Of a stretch of 64,000 nt of DNA, positions 60,623-64,000 are shown in pieces. The translations under genes were made by a program, and so were the position numbers. This DNA is from Streptomyces kaniharaensis (GTDB lineage Bacteria; Actinomycetota; Actinomycetes; Streptomycetales; Streptomycetaceae). The DNA is taken from NCBI RefSeq assembly GCF_009569385.1, contig NZ_WBOF01000001.1:4813501-4877500 (forward strand). The letters are read 5' to 3'. Each line of letters begins with the position of its first letter. Position 1 is the first letter of the stretch. The notes under the pieces were generated by a model that saw only the letters and a list, made by a program, of their open reading frames with translations, had not been told where the DNA came from and ran no database searches.

Positions 60623-61155
60623 CGGCCGGGGACTCCACCGTGGCGGCCGTCCGACCGCAGAAGGCCGTCCGTCGCACGCTCCAGTGGCTCGCGCTGACCG
60701 TCCTGCTCGTCCTGGGCGTCGTCGAACTGCTCGGCGGGACAGGAGGGTTGCTCGGCCCGCCGCGGACGTCGGCCGACGTCGCCCGGGCCACGGTGGAGGA
60801 CCTGGCCCAGCGGATCGGCTGTACGGCCGACATCACCGCCGACACCACGGACCTCCGCCAGGGACTGTGCACCCTCGGCGAGGACGAGGTCTGGATCGCC
60901 ACCTTCCCGACCACCGGGGCCCAGAAGGCCTGGACTTCGGAGGCCGAGGCGTACGGAGGGTCGTACCTGGTGGGTGACCGGTGGGTGCTCGTCGTGTCCG
61001 ACACCACGGCGGACCTCCTGCACGCGAAGCTGGGCGGGGTGATCACGGGCGGCGCCGACCACACGGGGCACGCCGATCACGCCGACCGTGCCGATCACAG
61101 CGATCACGGCGACCATGCCGAGGAAACCGGCCACGATCCGTCCGGGGCCGGCTGA
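60619..61155 (+). CDS. Membrane-anchored protein with His/Asp-rich tail
   Basis: A 178-residue protein: one N-terminal helix (LQWLALTVLLVLGVVELLGG), an exported small domain with two Cys (RIGCTADITADTTDLRQGLC) and a C-terminal His/Asp tail (HTGHADHADRADHSDHGDH) likely to bind metal. GTG 60619 overlaps the upstream stop. It is the last gene of the exported redox-type set, ahead of a very strong hairpin. Confidence 0.8.
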   Translation: MTAGDSTVAAVRPQKAVRRTLQWLALTVLLVLGVVELLGGTGGLLGPPRTSADVARATVEDLAQRIGCTADITADTTDLRQGLCTLGEDEVWIATFPTTGAQKAWTSEAEAYGGSYLVGDRWVLVVSDTTADLLHAKLGGVITGGADHTGHADHADRADHSDHGDHAEETGHDPSGAG

Positions 61156-61183
61156 CCCCGGCGAGCGTTCGACAGATCAAAAA

Positions 61184-61245
61184 GGTGGCGACACGACGGG
61201 GACTCCCCGGGCTTGGGCCCGGGGAGTCCCCGTCGTGTCGCCACC
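61184..61245. terminator. Perfect 29-bp-stem hairpin
   Basis: Arms 61184-61212 and 61217-61245 are exact inverse copies (starting GGTGGCGACACGACGGGG) with loop TTGG. It lies 28 bp after the end of the redox-type set. It is an extremely stable terminator, or possibly an element-derived inverted repeat. Confidence 0.85.
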
Positions 61246-62220
61246 GCCGTCGGAGTCCGGGCGTCCCCGGCCGGGGCCGGCGTGCCCGGCTGCGGTCCCG
61301 CCGGCCGTGCAGCCGCTGACCGTGGGGACGACCAGGTCCGCGCGGGCCCACGCCGGTCCCCACGGGGGGACGGGCGGCCGACCATGCGGCCCTGGTGACT
61401 TCATCCGGGAGCGCGCCGTTTCGCCGGCGTCGCGGGCGCCAGAGCGCCGCTACGGCCGGTTCCACGGTTCCACCGCCCAGTGGGCGACAGAGGGCTGTCC
61501 GGCAGCCGTGCGCGCGGTCCGCAGTGCCCGGGCCTCTCGAAACCGCCCTCGTGGTGCGGGCGACGACGAGCCGAACTCGTGCTGGCGAAGCGACTCCTGG
61601 CGATGTGACAGATCTCTGCGGCGGGTTCCGCCCGTCCTTCACAGCCCCCTCACGAGTCCCGTCCCCGCCCGCGTGGCATCGCTCGTCGGTCACGGTGCCA
61701 CCGGTTGCACGCGCTACCGAATCGCAACATGCGAAACCCGAATCCGTATTTCTGTTATACCCGCGACGCCGGACAGGAGCCTGGGACGGATGGGACCAGT
61801 GGGGTCTGCGGAGACGCGGGCCTGCGAGCGACCCGACACGGCGCGCACCGCCCGACGGGCGCCGCTCGCTATTCGGTTTGGGAATGGGCGGGCGGGAGGC
61901 GGGCATGGAGACGATTGCCCGAACGCCGTCCGGCTGATGTGCTGTGGACCACCCTGCACCGCCTCCCGACGGCACGGCAGCCGTCCGTCACCGGTGTCGT
62001 CCAACCCGGGCAGGCCGAGGGTCGACAACGTCACGTCCCCCGCGACCGGGTGCCCCCGCGCCCGTCCACCCAAGAGCCGCCAGGCGCAGCGCCGCGCCTG
62101 CCCCGCCTCGCCGACAACCGAGCCACGCCCGATCTCTCCCCCCCCGCCCCGTGCGGCCGCCGCACCCCCCGGTGCGCGCGATCCGCCCGTCACGAGGCAA
62201 CCAGACCTGAGGAGAACACA
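61246..62220. other. Intergenic stretch without a supported gene
   Basis: About 975 bp. Open frames on both strands are Arg/Pro-rich and read as noise. An AT-rich island at 61725-61765 (CGTATTTCTGTTATACCCG) is the only promoter-like part. GAGGAG just before 62221 is the ribosome site of the sigma factor gene. Confidence 0.5.
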
Positions 62221-63063
62221 TTGACCGTGCGTTCCGACGACTACGGACTGGGTCTGAGCACCTTGAGCGACGTCGAGCTCTCCGCGGTCCTTCCCGCCGC
62301 GACCGCCACCGACACCTCCCGTGTCGGAGAAGTGATGGCCGAGGTCTTCACCCGCTACCACGGCGCGGTGCTGGCCTACGCGCGCGGGTACTGCCGCGAT
62401 CCGCAGACCGCGCAGGACCTCGCCGCCGAGGCCTACGCCCGTACGTACATGTCGGTGGCCCGTGGCCACGGACCGCGCCATGCCTGGCGCCCTTACCTGA
62501 TGGCCTGTGTCCGCCGCACCGCGATGGAGTGGAGCAGGCACTTCACCCGTCGCGTGCTGCTGCCGGAGGACTTCGAGACCTGGGTCGAACACCTCGCCGG
62601 GGACGCGGAGACCGAGGCCGCGCTGCTCGCCACCGAGGAGACCGCCCTGGTCGCCAAGGCCTACGGCTCCCTTCCCGAGCGGTGGCAGGCGCTGCTGTGG
62701 CTCACCGTCGTGGAGGGGGAGCCGGCGGCCGCCGTCGCGCGACGGATGGGGATGACACCGAGCGGGGTGCGTTCCCTCGCCGCGCGGGCCCGGGAGGGAC
62801 TGCGCGAGGCCTACCTGCGCGAGGACGCGGACGAGGCGGCCGAGCCGGCGTGCCGCTACTTCACCGCCAGGTTGGCCGACGCCATCCGGCGCCCCGGCCG
62901 GCGGCGCGGCCCCGACCTGGCACGGCACCTGGAGAACTGCGAGGGGTGCGCCCGGGTGGCGGAGGAGGTCGAGCGTGCCAGCCACCGCGCGGTGGAGACG
63001 GTGTCGACGGCCCCGGGCCCCGAGGCCGCGCGCCGACGCCGGCACCCGATCCCGTCGCGGTGA
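62221..63063 (+). CDS. ECF sigma factor with C-terminal zinc finger
   Basis: A 280-residue ECF sigma factor. Region 2 reads VFTRYHGAVLAYARGYCRDP, QTAQDLAAEAYARTYM, and region 4 LPERWQALLWLTVVEGEPAA, AVARRMGMTPSGVRSLAARA REGLREAYL. A C-terminal zf-HC2-like segment follows (RHLENCEGCARVAEEV, HxxxCxxC), as found in anti-sigma factors, so sensor and sigma may be fused. TTG 62221 has GAGGAG upstream. No separate anti-sigma gene is adjacent. It could drive the exported redox-type genes upstream, but this is only proximity. Confidence 0.88.
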   Translation: MTVRSDDYGLGLSTLSDVELSAVLPAATATDTSRVGEVMAEVFTRYHGAVLAYARGYCRDPQTAQDLAAEAYARTYMSVARGHGPRHAWRPYLMACVRRTAMEWSRHFTRRVLLPEDFETWVEHLAGDAETEAALLATEETALVAKAYGSLPERWQALLWLTVVEGEPAAAVARRMGMTPSGVRSLAARAREGLREAYLREDADEAAEPACRYFTARLADAIRRPGRRRGPDLARHLENCEGCARVAEEVERASHRAVETVSTAPGPEAARRRRHPIPSR

Positions 63064-63161
63064 GGAGCCGTCCTCGACTCTCGCACGGCGCCGATGCATC
63101 ACCGTGGCCCCGTCCTGCCTCCGCGGGCAGGCGGGGTCGGGCCGCCGGATGGCTTCGCCGT

Positions 63162-63173
63162 TGACATTTGTCA
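63162..63173. promoter_or_regulatory. Palindrome before the ABC gene
   Basis: TGACATTTGTCA (5-bp arms), overlapping a TTGACA -35-like hexamer at 63161. Similar sites are bound by NarL-type response regulators that control drug-type ABC transporters. It lies 61 bp upstream of the ATPase start. Confidence 0.5.
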
Positions 63174-63234
63174 TTCGGGGCCGGTGACAGGGCATCACTA
63201 CCGGCGTGGGTCGTCCGGCGCGAGGCTGGCGACC

Positions 63235-64000
63235 ATGACGACACAGGCGGTGATGACTGCCGAGGGGCTGCGGTACCGGTACGGCGAGACCCTCGCGCTG
63301 GACGGTGTGGACCTTCGGGTCGACCCCGGGGAGTGCGTCGCGCTGCTCGGGCCGAACGGCGCCGGGAAGTCGACGCTGGTGGCACTCACGGTCGGGCTGT
63401 TCGCTCCGCAGCAGGGCTCGGTGCGGGTGGTCGGCGGTGATCCGCGCCGCGCGGCGACCCGGCGGCGGCTCGGGGTGGCGCAGCAGACGCTCGGCTTTCC
63501 GAACACGCTGACCGTCGACGAGCTGGTGACCGGCGCCGCCGTCCGCGGCGGGCTGAGGGCCTCCGCCGCCGCTCCGGTGCTGGCGGAGCTCGGACTGGCC
63601 GAGCTGCGGCGCAGGCGGGTGCCCAAGCTGTCGGGCGGTCAGAAGCAGCGGGTGCAGCTGGCGATGGCACTGGTCACCGACCCGGCCCTGCTGGTGCTCG
63701 ACGAGCCGACCGTGGGCCTGGACACCTCGGCCAGGCGGCACTTCTGGCAGATCCTGGCGCGGCGCCGGGCGCAGGGCACCGCGGTGCTGGTGACCACGCA
63801 CCTGATCGAGGAGTCGGCCGCGGTCGCGGACCGCGTGGTGGTGCTCGACCGGGGCCGGATCCTGGCCGACGCGCCGCCGGAGGAGCTGGTGGCCCGGCTG
63901 CCGGACCGCACCGTGACCGTCAGCACCCGGCTCGACCGGTGGGAACTCGAGCAACTGCCGGGAGTGCTCTCGGTCACCCCGGAGCACGACCTGATGCGGA
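63235..64000 (+). CDS. ABC transporter ATP-binding protein, runs off window
   Basis: At least 255 residues of a drug/export-type ABC ATPase: Walker A GPNGAGKST, signature KLSGGQKQRVQLAMAL, Walker B LLVLDEPTVGLDTSARR, switch His VTTHLIEESAAVADR. This is the DrrA/CcmA-like class that pairs with a separate ABC-2 permease, probably encoded just beyond 64000. ATG 63235; the 3' end is outside. Likely regulated through the palindrome upstream. Confidence 0.9.
   Translation, partial: MTTQAVMTAEGLRYRYGETLALDGVDLRVDPGECVALLGPNGAGKSTLVALTVGLFAPQQGSVRVVGGDPRRAATRRRLGVAQQTLGFPNTLTVDELVTGAAVRGGLRASAAAPVLAELGLAELRRRRVPKLSGGQKQRVQLAMALVTDPALLVLDEPTVGLDTSARRHFWQILARRRAQGTAVLVTTHLIEESAAVADRVVVLDRGRILADAPPEELVARLPDRTVTVSTRLDRWELEQLPGVLSVTPEHDLMR

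Noticed and set aside
61714..63987. Minus-strand open frame across the sigma factor and ABC genes
   Set aside because: It spans two clear plus-strand genes and has no recognisable domain.
1..64000. CRISPR arrays, rRNA or tRNA genes, and a secondary-metabolite cluster
   Set aside because: No regularly spaced repeats, no tRNA or rRNA sequence recognised, and no PKS, NRPS, terpene synthase or RiPP enzyme core. The P450 fragment and LAL regulators alone do not make a cluster.

Overview
High-GC actinobacterial chromosome, almost certainly Streptomycetaceae (Streptomyces or Kitasatospora). The evidence is third-codon GC bias, frequent GTG/TTG starts, LAL-type LuxR regulators, a rheA/hsp18 system, Zur-controlled Cys-free ribosomal protein paralogues, S53 and M9 secreted peptidases and ISL3/IS605-type elements. 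Many broken genes and one-off accessory genes suggest a variable region such as a chromosome arm; this is inference.

Layout. 1-4 kb: an acyl-CoA dehydrogenase-like oxidoreductase, then a decayed stretch (frameshifted membrane protein, P450 5' fragment, tnpB wreck, internally deleted LuxR regulator). 4-10 kb: two large LAL regulators meeting tail to tail with 2 bp between stops; the first lacks the Walker A lysine. 10-16 kb: alpha/beta hydrolase, an intact-looking ISL3 element with perfect 35-bp ends that has beheaded a substrate-binding-protein gene, then the rest of a polar amino-acid ABC transporter. 16-18 kb: cysteine dioxygenase and rhodanese behind a Cys-rich leader peptide. 18-26 kb: several divergent regulator/enzyme pairs with visible operators (TetR/flavin monooxygenase, TetR/SDR-hydrolase, HxlR/quinone reductase) mixed with truncated genes. 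26-28 kb: hsp18/rheA locus A. 28-31 kb: zinc-starvation (Zur) operon of alternative ribosomal proteins with a CobW-like protein. 31-34 kb: two S53 peptidases. 35-38 kb: CobW remnant, TIGR03943/permease pair with its own Zur-like box, YibE/F remnant. 38-41.5 kb: reductase, TetR, DJ-1/PfpI protein, LysR. 41.6-46 kb: chaperone/stress island (STAS, DnaJ, hsp18/rheA locus B in the opposite orientation to A, a second STAS, two DUF2267 genes, an HspR-like MerR regulator, a DnaK stub). 46-51 kb: orphan nuoD, two tiny ORFs, M9 collagenase. 51-54 kb: LysR and PucR-type regulators. 54.6-61.2 kb: a compact set of exported and membrane redox-type genes (DUF4142, DUF1996, cytochrome-b-like membrane protein, NuoF-like protein with a ferredoxin tail, Lipoprotein_15 repeat protein, His-rich membrane protein). 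62-64 kb: ECF sigma factor with a C-terminal zinc finger and an ABC ATPase running off the edge.

How parts work together: hsp18 is probably repressed by divergent RheA through a TGTCATC-N5-GATGACA site in the promoter spacer at both loci. The zinc island probably swaps Zn-binding ribosomal proteins for Zn-free ones under starvation. The 54.6-61.2 kb genes could form an electron path from NADH through a membrane cytochrome to exported proteins. No rRNA, tRNA or CRISPR array was recognised.
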